Source of the DNA: Nothophaeocryptopus gaeumannii
Lineage: Eukaryota; Ascomycota; Dothideomycetes; Mycosphaerellales; Mycosphaerellaceae
DNA length: 64,000 nt
Assembly (NCBI GenBank): GCA_031771865.1
Contig: JASISA010000009.1
Coordinates: 248,001-312,000 of the forward strand
Direction of reading: 5' to 3'
The notes beneath the pieces were generated by a model. It was not told the DNA's origin and did no database searches. It saw only the letters and a list, made by a program, of their open reading frames with translations. Below, piece after piece: positions 32,632-43,261 of the stretch. Numbering within the stretch: position 1 is the first letter of the stretch; the number at the start of each line of letters is the position of its first letter. Position numbers and translations under genes: made by a program.

Positions 32632-35600
32632 TCAAGACGGCCTCTTGAAAACCTCCACTCCAAGTGTAGGCGTCTCAACCCATTTTCGACTCGGCACGCC
32701 CTCTTTCATTCTCCTCTCGAAGAAGCTCTGACATTCACCAACAACGACAGTCCACTCCGCTAGCGCTCTACCAGCGTATCTCGCACGGGCGGAGCTTTCG
32801 CCCTTAGGCTCGGTAGGTCTCGTGGCATGCTGTGCCGACGCGACCTTTGAGTGGGTTTGAAGCAGATTGTGCGCTGGAAGTGGCAGTCGTGGAGGAAACA
32901 AACGCATCGGCGGATGCTGTTTGTTCGAAGGATGGAATTCGAGAGAAAACCTGAAGCTCAGACTTCGATGCGTAGGTTTCTCTGCAGCAGGCTTGGAAAC
33001 CGTTTCAGAGGCAGCTGACGTGCGCTGGGCATGAGGATCGGCGTGCTCTGTGGCCGCTCTCGCAAGGCCAAGAGGATTCTGAGGAGCTGATGGCGTGGGA
33101 GTCGGTGTCTCGGAGGACTTCCTGCTAGGACCCTGAGACTTTGATCTAGTCTTGGAGGACCCGCCTCCAATCATCTTGCGGATGAATCCTCCGATCCCTT
33201 TACTGTTTGAGTCGTTGTCCGAGTCCATGTTAGAGGACGACGATTCAGGCCGTGAGTCGATGCTGTCCACCAGACTGTGTGGAGAGGCTGGCTTGGCCAT
33301 CCGCATGGGTGTGTCTCTCAGGAGGCCATCAAAGGTCAGGAATGATCCGTTAGGGCTCAGCACATTGTCTGTCCGAACGATCAAGAGCCGGCGGCCGGGC
33401 GCAGGGTGACAGGGGCTGGTATCTGGAAGCAACGTGTTCCGGCGATCGGATCGCTCCCGCAGATGCAGGTAGTGCGACCAGACAGTCTGTAGCCGTTGCT
33501 GCAAGGCTTCGAAAACCGCCAGGTCTTCTCCATCCTCCTCTCCATCGTGTCGTCCGACTCGCCAGCAGATCAGTCGCATGAAATAAGCCCTGACCATCGG
33601 ACACCAGTGATTGAAGCGGCTCTCGAAGATTTTGGGATCAAGCAGGAGTTCCACACACAGATCATTCTTGCGGCCATGATCTCTGACGATCATGTTCCAG
33701 ACAGTGAATAGGAAAGCGTACAGCCGGATCTCCGTCATCGTGTTTTCACTCTCGATCATCTTCTTGCAGACTATCTGCCAGAAGCCGGAATCGATCAGTG
33801 GTTCCTTGTCCTCCTGCAAAGCTTCATAACGGACCAGTATCACCATGGACTCCTCCAGGAAGTCCAGCAGAGTATAGCAGGCCGAATGGTCAAACATCGA
33901 AGTAGCCCTTGCCGCAGCCTGCAGGAGGTCATTGAACGAAATAGCAAATAGCTCCCTCGCAATCGGATGATCGGCCGTTCGTTCCGAGAGGAAGTCCCGT
34001 GTTAGCATTATAAGCCGGTTCTCGGCCATTAGTCTTACAGCATTAGTTGGTGATATTGGTAGTGCAGAAGCGACCGCGTCTGGGTCGCCCAGCAGCTCGT
34101 CGAATGTGGGTGTCGACGAGGCACCTGTCGCATCGTGTTGCGCCTGATTCGCATCACGATGTATCGTCGCTTCCAGGTTGGACAATATCTGTGCATGCAC
34201 AGCAAGCATTCCGGGAGCACATATCCTCTCTTGTTTGGTAGCATCTGGCCGGAGGAAATCCACGGCTAGGATGTGGAAGTGCTTCACAAAGACATAGAAC
34301 AAATCACTCTCACGACCACCCCATCTATCCACCCAATGACCCCACCACTGCATATGGGTCGTACCAATAGGAAGTGGCGGAGGCGTCCTCATCTTTCGCA
34401 TGTATTTCATCAAGGATGTGAAGCCAAGCTGATGGAGTGCAGGTGGGAAGTTGGACACCGTCTCAGTAACGGTCAGGTCCGGCATTTGGTCAAATTTGCC
34501 AATGCCGTTCTCCTGAAGGACTCGACGGAAGGTATCCATAGGCGTCTCCCAAAGTCGAACCAAGACATCTGCCATTCCAGGCACGAACACGAAAGCATAC
34601 GCGCAAGCCTTGCCGCAGAATGTCACCAAACTCGCGGACGCATTCCGCATAGACATCTTGTCCACTACGAATGCCATTTGCGAAGTCAGATTCTGGGTAA
34701 ATGTGTTCCGAACGTTGTGGTGCACCGAGTCGATCAGGAAGTCAGAGGTGATTGATTCCAAAGATGCATTTGACCGACTTGCATGATTGAGTGACGGCCT
34801 CACTCTTTCGTTCAAAGGACAGAATGGCGAGGGCGAAAGCCTCCATTCGGGCCTTTCCATGATTCCAGAGATACCGTCTAGGATCACAGGTCGATCGGTC
34901 CCGGAGATCGATTGATTGTTCCGGCCGTGTAGCATCTCGATGAGACCAGTCCACCACTTGTTCAAGATACTCGTCCTGCGATCAAGATCCTCAGGTCTTA
35001 AGGTTCTGTTGGAGGGATGAGCGGCATACATTCGTAGAAAGGGGATCAAGTTGTTGCGCACAACATTGGCCTTCAACGCGGTCGACTTGGAGGAGAACTT
35101 CGAGAAGTCTGCATCCAGCTGCCTAAAATAACCCCAGAGCTCATCCTTCTTTTTCGTGACCGAGAGAGGACTGATGTGTTGCTTCTCGGAAGTCAATCTA
35201 GGCACAGGTGCCCCTTTGTCGCTTTGGCCAGAGTGGGTTCTCAACATGGGCAGCAGGTCGCTCGAAAAAGACTTAGGTAATGCAGGTACAGCTGGAACAT
35301 GTTCCACTGACGGAGGCAGTTGTTCCTTGCCGCTGTCGTTGGCCGCGACCTTGGACAGACCAGCAGCTCGAGTGGCTTTCTTGCGCAAGAATGTGCCTTT
35401 TTGAGTCATAGCTGGCGCGGGCTTCTCGATCTCATTATCATCGCCTGGGTCCAAGACCTGCTTGTCCTTCTTCTTTTGAGCATCTTTCGCCGGCTTCGTT
35501 GACTTCCTGCGCCCGATGATGGACTTCCTGCGCGGGATTTCAGACCCATGTGGTGTCACATCCCCATCTGCCTTCTCTGGTACGTCTGAAAGGCCGCCTA

Positions 35601-36333
35601 CAACACTATCCTTCTTCGTTGGTGAGGGCGACCGAGGTGACGGCGTCGAAGGAGTCGAGGGGTACCATGATCGGCCAGAGAAGCGCTTCGAGAAGGACTT
35701 GTTCAGGGACGGACTTTGGCTGGAGGCTAATGTGGTCGCAATCGTGGATACAGTGCCGGTAGACTCCAAGCTCGTGTTCGAGTCCCGGTGTCTGACAGAG
35801 GATTCGACAGTTGAGACACTGCTCCGGGCGCTTTCGTAATGACGCAGATTGCTTCGCGAAGAGTTCTCGTGCAGTTCAGCCACTATCTCGCGTGCCTGCG
35901 GTGGAGGGATGTGCGGCGTGTGTTCATTTTCCGGTGTCGACCAGCCCGAGGAGCCTGGAGGTGAGTTGTCTGGCGGTGATAGCTCGGCGACATCGTCGTC
36001 TTCAGATTGGCCCGTGTAATCGGTATCGCCCTTGATCTCAATCACTGCCGGGTTGGCGTAGCTCCGATCTTTGATATCAGGCAAGTTGGGCAGATATGTG
36101 TACGAAGCAGCGCGTGGGAGCTGCTCTGGCGGGTTGGGTTGGTTGGCGCTGTCCCGAGTGTGCGGTGTCACATTCCGATGCCCATTCCTGTTCGTCGCCG
36201 AAGCCACCCGCTGCGGTCGTGGTCGCTCTGTGCTCCGCTCGTACTCGAAGCCATGTCCATGTCCATGTCCATGTCTGTTTTGCACGTTGTTGCTGACTCT
36301 CTGCTGCTCCGTTGCGACTGCTGCCATGCTCAT
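32632..36333 (-). CDS. DUF1765 / UPF0592-family protein
   Basis: 1233 aa, single open frame. Residues 1-385 are disordered, Ser/Pro/Lys-rich, with a His-Gly repeat at about 21-28. The conserved part begins near 390 (KKKDELWGYFRQLDADFSKF) and runs through RTSILNKWWTGLIEMLHGRN, a helical core, and RFNHWCPMVRAYFMRLICW near residue 895. A Ser-rich linker then leads to a conserved C-terminal block, ARYAGRALAEWTVVVGECQ, ending in ETPTLGVEVFKRP. The family is widespread in fungi (UPF0592 in fission yeast); its molecular function is not established. No convincing transmembrane helix is visible despite older annotations of the family as membrane proteins. Confidence 0.85.
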   Translation of the reverse strand: MSMAAVATEQQRVSNNVQNRHGHGHGHGFEYERSTERPRPQRVASATNRNGHRNVTPHTRDSANQPNPPEQLPRAASYTYLPNLPDIKDRSYANPAVIEIKGDTDYTGQSEDDDVAELSPPDNSPPGSSGWSTPENEHTPHIPPPQAREIVAELHENSSRSNLRHYESARSSVSTVESSVRHRDSNTSLESTGTVSTIATTLASSQSPSLNKSFSKRFSGRSWYPSTPSTPSPRSPSPTKKDSVVGGLSDVPEKADGDVTPHGSEIPRRKSIIGRRKSTKPAKDAQKKKDKQVLDPGDDNEIEKPAPAMTQKGTFLRKKATRAAGLSKVAANDSGKEQLPPSVEHVPAVPALPKSFSSDLLPMLRTHSGQSDKGAPVPRLTSEKQHISPLSVTKKKDELWGYFRQLDADFSKFSSKSTALKANVVRNNLIPFLRMYAAHPSNRTLRPEDLDRRTSILNKWWTGLIEMLHGRNNQSISGTDRPVILDGISGIMERPEWRLSPSPFCPLNERVRPSLNHASRSNASLESITSDFLIDSVHHNVRNTFTQNLTSQMAFVVDKMSMRNASASLVTFCGKACAYAFVFVPGMADVLVRLWETPMDTFRRVLQENGIGKFDQMPDLTVTETVSNFPPALHQLGFTSLMKYMRKMRTPPPLPIGTTHMQWWGHWVDRWGGRESDLFYVFVKHFHILAVDFLRPDATKQERICAPGMLAVHAQILSNLEATIHRDANQAQHDATGASSTPTFDELLGDPDAVASALPISPTNAVRLMAENRLIMLTRDFLSERTADHPIARELFAISFNDLLQAAARATSMFDHSACYTLLDFLEESMVILVRYEALQEDKEPLIDSGFWQIVCKKMIESENTMTEIRLYAFLFTVWNMIVRDHGRKNDLCVELLLDPKIFESRFNHWCPMVRAYFMRLICWRVGRHDGEEDGEDLAVFEALQQRLQTVWSHYLHLRERSDRRNTLLPDTSPCHPAPGRRLLIVRTDNVLSPNGSFLTFDGLLRDTPMRMAKPASPHSLVDSIDSRPESSSSNMDSDNDSNSKGIGGFIRKMIGGGSSKTRSKSQGPSRKSSETPTPTPSAPQNPLGLARAATEHADPHAQRTSAASETVSKPAAEKPTHRSLSFRFSLEFHPSNKQHPPMRLFPPRLPLPAHNLLQTHSKVASAQHATRPTEPKGESSARARYAGRALAEWTVVVGECQSFFERRMKEGVPSRKWVETPTLGVEVFKRPS

Positions 36334-38146
36334 CGTCTACTCTTCAATGATATACACGCTGCCCGCGGGCTAGCTCGTCGTACACGCAGTGGTCCAGGGC
36401 GTTGGTGGTGGAGGTATTATTCGTGAATGTTGTTAACACTCCATATCTATGCTGGTGCGAAACGAGTGTGGGTGCTCAGTGAAGAGCTCGTCGTGCCTTC
36501 GACTCGCGTCGATGCGGCTTGGGTCTTGGGATGGTGTCAGGTCTCGTGCTGACTCGCTGTTCCCCTTCGGTTGGGCGCCGGCTGGGTGGATAGTGTGTAT
36601 GAAGCTCGAACTGCACTCGGGCTCGAGGACAGCGTGAACTGGAATCCAACGACAACTGACAGCAACGCCGATGCAACTGACAGCAACGCCGATGCGGTCG
36701 AGTTGGAGGGATTGATAGACGAAATTGACTTGAGGACGACAGCTTCAACGTTTGAAACAACAAGCGACCGGCTTACAAGCGCGGTGAACCTTGACGATCT
36801 GTCTCGCTGCTCCGACGCTTCGCCCCCGAGACCGTCGACCGTTCCCGTGTGGCCGTGGCCGTGGCCCTCTTCTTGTTGCAGCGCGCCTGAGAACTGGCAG
36901 GGCAGACGTAGGAGGTAGTTTCAGTTTCAGTAGAGCGTCTATTTTAAGATTGCATCACTTTATCTGAAATGTTGGAAACAAATTCTCCCTCTTCTTGCCC
37001 AGGCGTGGTAATATGTTGATATTCAACAGGATGGTTGTTCCCATCGCACCATCTTTCTTGACCGTTCCTTCGACACTCTTCCTACCAGACGGTTTTCATA
37101 TCGCTCATGATTGTGTTGATGAAGTCGTGCACAGCTAGCTCCCATGACCACGCGTCCGACCGGCTAAGCGATGGCGTGCATACCATCTGCACCAGCTTCC
37201 TTCCGAGCCTAGCTTGCCGAGATAACTCTATCCAGCCACCAGTGAGACAATACGCATACGCACACGACAGGCATATCTTGCCTCTCATGCGTGCATCGTT
37301 GCACAAGAGAAGTATTGCTTCTTGACAGACGACTTGTAACAGCGCACAACATTGCACGAGCGCTTCAGGACCGTCACACCACCGTTGTTGAGATGAGAGG
37401 GTGTGCTGATAGCGAAGGAATAATAGAAAGGCATTGTCGCTGATCATTCGTTTCGGCCCTTCCACCGGTCAACGACGCTCGGCGTGGAGCTCATGTCATC
37501 AACTACTGGTGGCTGCGGAGGCAAGAGGCGGCAGTCGGCCACTGGCGTCCTGCGGTCAGAGACCAAATTGGTGATGAGTTGGAGATTGTACGAGACAGTG
37601 CGTCTGCTGTAGACATTCATCACCCATCCACCGCGAGCTAGCAGCCACCCGCCTGCGGCTCTCCTCTGTGCAGTCCGCATACTTATCACCTCAGATGGAT
37701 CTGGTAAGCCGTTGTTATTCATGCGATAAGCGACTTTTCGATGCAGCTTTCATCAAACTTGCCAACCGCCGACACTTTGCTGCTTCTTCGCATGGTAATT
37801 TCACGTCTCGGGACTGGTGAAACACGCGGACAGCATGCGAATTTGGTTGGCCGCAAGGCATCACGGCAGATCATAAGCCCCATACACCAGCATAGAAAGC
37901 TGCAGGTAGCAAGCTATAGACGCTGACGAGTGCTCCCGTATATATTCGCAGCTCAGCGCCCTAGCACATGCGCTCTTCTGCAGACGACTGCTCTTTGAGG
38001 CAATGCAGGCCAGCATGCATCGATATCGCCAGGTAGCTATATCTCATGTCTCAGACGATCATCAGTTGATGCTCAACATCGTCGTCAGCTCTGTCAGCCT
38101 GCGGATATCATACCAGCGCCCTAGAGTGCTGAGTAGCGGTGTCGCC
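36334..38146. other. Intergenic, 1.8 kb
   Basis: No confident gene. Contains a 21-bp tandem duplication at 36654-36695. Also two staggered minus-strand open frames (37722-37444 and 37465-37082) that might belong to an orphan gene but lack a splice site I can defend. The left part is the upstream region of the DUF1765 gene; the right end is the 3' flank of the AdipoR/Izh gene. Confidence 0.4.
36654..36695. repeat. 21-bp perfect tandem duplication
   Basis: AACTGACAGCAACGCCGATG plus C occurs twice head to tail in the region upstream of the DUF1765 gene. Confidence 0.9.
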
Positions 38147-39200
38147 TCAAGCCAGGAAGCGAGACTGATGTTCGTAATCAAACGCCTTCAACAAGCCAAC
38201 CAGGTGAGTAGTAGCCGCGAGCAACACCAGGACGTGGAAGATCTGGTGAGAGCTTCCGAAAATATCGAAGGTCCCCGCCCTCCATCGTTCAGGGATCCGG
38301 GCCTGAACATCATCAGTTCCATCATCAGTGTCATACCTAGCTGTACTCACCGCATAGAACATAGCCCCAATAATATACAGCGCACCCTGCCCAACGACGA
38401 ACCAAAGTCCCATCTGCTGTTGGAGCTGCTTGACGCCGTACATCTTCACGCCATGCAGCACTGGAATAACAGCGCTCAATCCCATCATCACGAACATGAA
38501 TGCTCGGAAGGGCCTCCACTCAGGTGAGCGGAACTTTGGTAATAGCACAACAATCAGAGTGCCCGCCGCAATTGTAGTGATCTATCAATCTCATTAGCAT
38601 CCGACATCCTGTCCTCCATGCTTCATCATGGGCAATACATACCATTGACCAATAAACCTTCACCAACCCAGGCTCCTTCCCAAACCCATAATGAATACTC
38701 GGCACAAAACTGCCCCAAATCAAAAATATTATCCCCATGTAATCCAGCCGATTCCCGAACTTCGCTACCGCTAACGAGTGATTCGAAATCGTGTGGTACG
38801 TCGCACTCATGCCCAGACATACCACTGCTCCTGCGAAGAAACATCCAAAAACCAACACATCTTCGGGTGTGGCTTTGGAGAAGCGCGGGTAGAGAGAATA
38901 GTAGAGACGAAGACTGGCCGCGCCGGCGAGAAGTGCACCTATGAGATGGGTCCAGATGTTGACGAATTCGTTGTGGAGGTAGGAAACGGAGTGTAAGGAG
39001 GTTAGGTAGGAGTTTGATTCTGGGCGGTAGCCGGTTTGGATGTAGTGGTTGTCTTTCATCCAGGTTGGAAGGTCGGAGTATAAGATCGTGAGGCCTTGTT
39101 CGACTTTTTGTTCGGTTTCCTTGAGGAGGTCGGTGGCCTTATCTGATGTTGTCTTGGTCTTCGATGACGGAGATACGGGTTGGGGTTGTTGGCGATCCAT
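38147..39200 (-). CDS. AdipoR/Izh (haemolysin-III type) seven-helix membrane receptor
   Basis: Exons 39200-38643, 38581-38351 and 38302-38147 (314 aa); introns GTATGT...GATAG (61 nt) and GTGAGT...TTCAG (48 nt), phases exact. Progestin/adiponectin receptor (PAQR) superfamily: seven transmembrane helices with a zinc site formed by His of SATYHTISNHS (near 137) and the two His of SSHQIFHVLV near the C terminus. Further family marks are NEFVNIWTHLIG, LDYMGI and YAARIPERW. Yeast Izh proteins affect zinc and lipid homeostasis. The N terminus is cytosolic and charged. Confidence 0.92.
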
Positions 39201-39564
39201 CTTGAAAGGGGTTGTCGGAGGCCTGCTCCGTGCTATGAATCGACGCTGAAGGAGTTGTCGTCTTCTGATCTGTTCAGTCTTCGTTCAATATCTATTTGTA
39301 CATTGTTGATTCGATGAAATTGGAGTGAGGAAGTAGTGTTGAATGTTGAGATTGCTGGGAAGGCGGCAGGCTCGGTGAAACGTTTCGCCTTTCTCGCGGA
39401 AACGAGAACGAGCTCGACTTCCCTCTTGCCCTTCACAACAACAACATCACATCAATCGATCCATTTTCCTCTTGAAGCTGCAATAGGGTACACTCGGACT
39501 TTTTGAGCACTTTGATTCTGTCACTGCGGATCCAGCAGCGTGCAGCTTCAGTATACCCGCCAAT
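39201..39564. promoter_or_regulatory. Divergent promoter region
   Basis: 364 bp between the divergent AdipoR/Izh gene and the conserved gene starting at 39565. No specific site claimed. Confidence 0.4.
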
Positions 39565-40543
39565 ATGGCGAACTCAACTCGACCACCTGCCAGGCGAGGC
39601 CCGTCAGGAGCATGGAATCGCCTCAAGCCTGCCCAGGTTGATCCTTTGGATGTCTATACCTTGCCATCTAAGGGTGAGATAAGGTGCACACATCTGAAGC
39701 AAGACTATCTACCGTCAGAATACTGACAAGGATTCAAGGCTGAATGACTTCCAAACCCAAGAGAAATACTACCAAAAGATCGTCGAGCGATACATGAAGT
39801 TCTGTGCATCATCACATGCCAACGAAGGACTCGAAGCAGCTTTCGCCTCACTTTCGGTCAAAGACGCCTCGCCCTTCTCAGTCGTCGGCAATATTTCAAA
39901 GACACCAACGAGACCGCCCCTCCGTCATCTTTCTTCGGAGACAGCAAGCATGAATGACTTACCGACTATACTGTCCGCTATGCGCAAGCTTCGAGAAGGC
40001 ATCAATCAATCCAGAAGGACCGATCATTTCGCGCAGAGGGCGTATATGTTCTTGATCCACGCCAGCATTCTGGCCAAATCGTGGGAGCACTACCAACCGG
40101 CGCTGCTGTACTTACTCTACAAGATCCATCCCAAAACGCCTCTTTCAATACCGGAGCTGCAAGAATTCACCGGCTACCACATCTTGGACATGGCATGTCG
40201 ACAAAACGAGCTCACAGACGCATTCGCTCTGCGGTTACGCTTCAAGCATCGAGATCGGCGGGTCAATACAGTACTGCAATGTCTGATCCACGACGACTGG
40301 GTGCGGTTCTGGAGGACGAAGCGAGCTGTGGATGGGTATCAGCGAGCGATCATGGAGTTTGCTGCGGATCGAATACGAACGCACGCGTTGAAGTGTCTCG
40401 GTGCAGGATACAATATGGCGTCGAAGTCGTACGTTGAGAGGAGTGGTGATGCGAGTTGGGATGATCTGGTGAAGAGTGGAGTTGGATGGCAGCTGCAGGA
40501 AAATGGGAGTGTGGCGATTAAGAAGCCGAGGGTGAAGACTTGA
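39565..40543 (+). CDS. Conserved fungal protein of unknown function, helical repeat-like
   Basis: Exons 39565-39683 and 39739-40543 (307 aa). The more obvious GTGAGA donor at 39674 gives a stop or wrong frame; the donor GTGCAC at 39684 with acceptor TTCAAG joins SKGEI to RLNDFQTQEKYYQKIVERY in phase and is preferred. The N terminus is basic (RPPARRGPSGAWNRLKPAQ). The rest is predicted alpha-helical: AYMFLIHASILAKSWEHYQPALLYLLYKIH-type helices, then LALRLRFKHRDRR-like and DDWVRFWRTKRAVDGY. The helical layout resembles Sac3/CSN8/eIF3k-like helical domains, but I cannot assign it. Confidence 0.75.
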
Positions 40544-40783
40544 GTGCTTAACGCCAGGTTGTTCCATTCGGACCAGGCCACGGCATTCAATGCTAGCCTT
40601 CTATCTCCTCCGTAGGATTTGCGGCGCACGATCAAATAATCTCTCGACTTCTGTGGGACTGCTCGCTAGGTCTGATGTCGACTCGGTCCGCTTGTACTTC
40701 GCGGAGATGCTGTGAATAGGCGAAGGAGCCGATGGCAGCCCCACTCACTCCATGTGCTCAAATCTCATGCTCTTGCGTGGCTC

Positions 40784-41892
40784 CTAGTGAAGCACTCGGC
40801 AGCCGGTTGAAGGCGCTTCACCAGCTTTAAGGCAGTCCAAGCAGACACCAATGTGAATCTTCCTGGCCCGCGACTGCAGATTTGACACTTCAGTTGCACA
40901 GTCATCGATGAAATAATCTCGAAAATCGTGTTGATCACACCGGTAATCGAAATCGTCATCCAGCGCGAGCTTTGCGATATTGTCGAGCATGTGTGCTACG
41001 CGCGCAGGCTCTCCACGGCACGAAGCTGGCCACAGGTTACGTTCAGCAAGCGTAGTCAGATGAGTGCTGACCATTTTCGAATAGAAGTCACACCAAGTCG
41101 GCGGGTTGTTTCCCTGCTCTTGGAAGTCCTCGCCGTCAGGTTTGCCTCCTGGCTCGTTGTTCGCGGAGTGCTTGTAGTCTGGGTGTAGGTGCCTGCAGAT
41201 GTTATTCACTAGCTCTTCGATCATGCATATGAGCTGCTTCTCAACCTCTGCGTGGCGCTCTTCAATCGCAGCTAGAGACAAATCAGATAGATGCTATCGA
41301 ATGAAGGCTGTGCACACTCACCAATCACCCCGCTGGGATCGCTTGCTACATCGTCATCGAGTCTGGCGTGGAGGTTCCAGTTCTCAGATGAGTCCTCCAA
41401 TATAGCTTTGGTAAATCGGTGGAAGTTTCGAGCGTCATCGAGGGAGTATGCAGCCTGAAGAACCTCATTGACCCCATCGATCTTCCAGATGTCGATCCTC
41501 GAAAACCAGGCTTCAGCAATTTGCTGCCCTGCAGGGACGCATCCATACTTGTCGGCAGCAATGGCGAAAGAGTGTAGTATGGCTTCATCGGGAGTCTTGG
41601 AGATGTCACTGCTGCGCAGATGCAGTACCTGACATAGCAGCTTCATCGCGCCGGGGTTGTCATCGGGAAGTGCAAGATTGCCTGGCGCCGCAGCAGTACT
41701 GCCTGATAGCTGCTGGCCCTCGAGCCAGTTCGGACCGAGCATAGAGCGGAAGACGGGGGAGTTGAGGCGTAGCACAAGTGAGTAGATGCGCAACTCGAGT
41801 TGATCGTTGATTACGAGGACGAGATCGCCATCGCCAACGATGTCGACACGCTCCATGGCGGGAGGCGGTTCGGAGGGTTTGGTTGCGGCCAC
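40784..41892 (-). CDS. BTB/POZ-domain protein with C-terminal Cys/His module (copy 3)
   Basis: Exons 41892-41322 and 41271-40784 (352 aa); intron GTGAGT...CTCTAG of 50 nt, phase-exact. The BTB domain is at about residues 15-110 (GDGDLVLVINDQLELRIYSL, VLRLNSPVFRSMLGPNW, LPDDNPGAMKLLCQVLHLR), with helical linkers to about 190. The C-terminal region begins with a helix (ERHAEVEKQLICMIEELV) and holds a loose Cys/His array ending in CLDCLKAG...GCRVLH. Same architecture as copies 1, 2 and 4. Intact and probably functional. Confidence 0.82.
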
Positions 41893-42179
41893 GTGGTTGT
41901 CGCTTGATGTTCGACAAAGAAGGTAGAGGTGAACTGAAAGGTTCGAAATGTGGGGAAGAGCTTTCGCCGTTTGTCATTTGGATGCGGCCCGGAGAAGTTT
42001 GGTCAATCTTGTGGACAAGTGAAGGAGCGGATTTTGCATGTGAATGAGCAAACGAATCCCACCAATGAGAGTACCGCCATTGCTACATGCTCATCAGCTT
42101 GTAAGCTTGCCATGCTGCCGGAACCTGGAGGTTCCTTCAGTGACAGTCTGGCGCATGGGCACATTCAGAACTGCCAATA

Positions 42180-43261
42180 TCAATGCGGTACCCTACAGCT
42201 CCCGCCAGCTGCTCCTCCATTCTTCAAGCAGTCGAGGCATACCCAAGGCTTGATATTCGCCACGCTGGCCTTGAGTAATTGCACGCCCTCGACAAAGTGC
42301 CGCTGCATCCAATCCTCTTTTTCATGTAGCCCACAGTACCTTTCGACCGGCTCCTTGGGGATCTCGAGCGCTGCAATATTCTCCCCAAGAGCAGCTAAAG
42401 TGCCTGGTCTGCACGTCTGGATACCGATGCCTCCTTCATTCAACGCTGTGCGGCAAGCATTGACAGCTTTTCTGTAGAAGCCGCATCGGGTAGGTCTGCA
42501 TTTGTGCGTCCAGACGAAGCGTTTCGTATCTTGAGGTTCAACGCCTGGGTCGTTGTTTCGGTAGTGCTTGAAGTCCGGGCCCTGGAAAGATGAGATGTGT
42601 TCGTCGATAAGATTAATCTGGTGGACCAGATCGATGATGATCTCGGCGCGTCGTTTGCCAATGTGGCCTGAGAGCGTCAGTGACATGCGAGTCTTCGAGT
42701 CAAGGCGGATTACGAACCACGAATATTGCACGCGAACTCGTTCTCCAGAGGCTTCTTCTGTAGATACTGCCAATCGAAATCGGTGCCATGGAGGATCATC
42801 GCTTCACTTATGTGTGCAAAATATTTAGCGTCATCAAGCAGGTAGGCTGCGCGAAGCACTGCAATAGGATCTCCACATTTGATGATATCGGTACTCAGGA
42901 ACCACCCCCTAGCTATGAGGTGGACTGGAGGAATGCACTGGCACTGCTCGGCTGTGATGGCGACCTTGAGTAATGTCTCAGCGTCGAGATCTTCCGGTAC
43001 GAGGTCTGCTCGGGAGTGAATTATCGCGCAGATGATCTTAAAGGCTGTTGAAATCTTCCTCAGGTAGATAGAATGTGTTGGAGGAGCTTAGTGGCCTCAA
43101 ATCTTCCAGACGCCCAATTGTTTTCTGGAAAAAAAATCTGATGAAATGAGTAGTCGGACAGAAGACACGCGGAGCTTGACTTTGTTGCCGACAATAAAGT
43201 AGACATCTCCAGCAGATGCGATCTTCTCTTCAGGATAAGAGTTCAAAGTAGTGGGATCCAT
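42180..43261 (-). pseudogene. BTB-type protein gene (copy 4), frameshifted
   Basis: Starts at ATG 43261 with a BTB opening (AGDVYFIVGNKVKLRVSSV). At an 8-base A/T run (43129-43136) the family sequence leaves this frame and continues in another for about 85 bp (FQKTIGRLEDL ... LPEEDFNSL). It returns to the first frame at 43037-43043, where CTTTAAG has one T too many. The two one-base changes cancel, so the sequence downstream (KIICAIIHSRADL onward) is in frame with the start, while the middle has stops in its current reading. An intron with a weak donor (GTTCGT at 42717) and a good acceptor at 42668 leads to the last exon 42667-42180, ending in CLDCLKNG...SCRVPH. Either a young pseudogene or two sequencing errors in homopolymers. 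Confidence 0.6.

Noticed and set aside
39674..39738. Donor GTGAGA in the conserved gene at 39565
   Set aside because: Stronger consensus, but every acceptor paired with it leads to a stop or the wrong frame; the donor ten bases later fits exactly.
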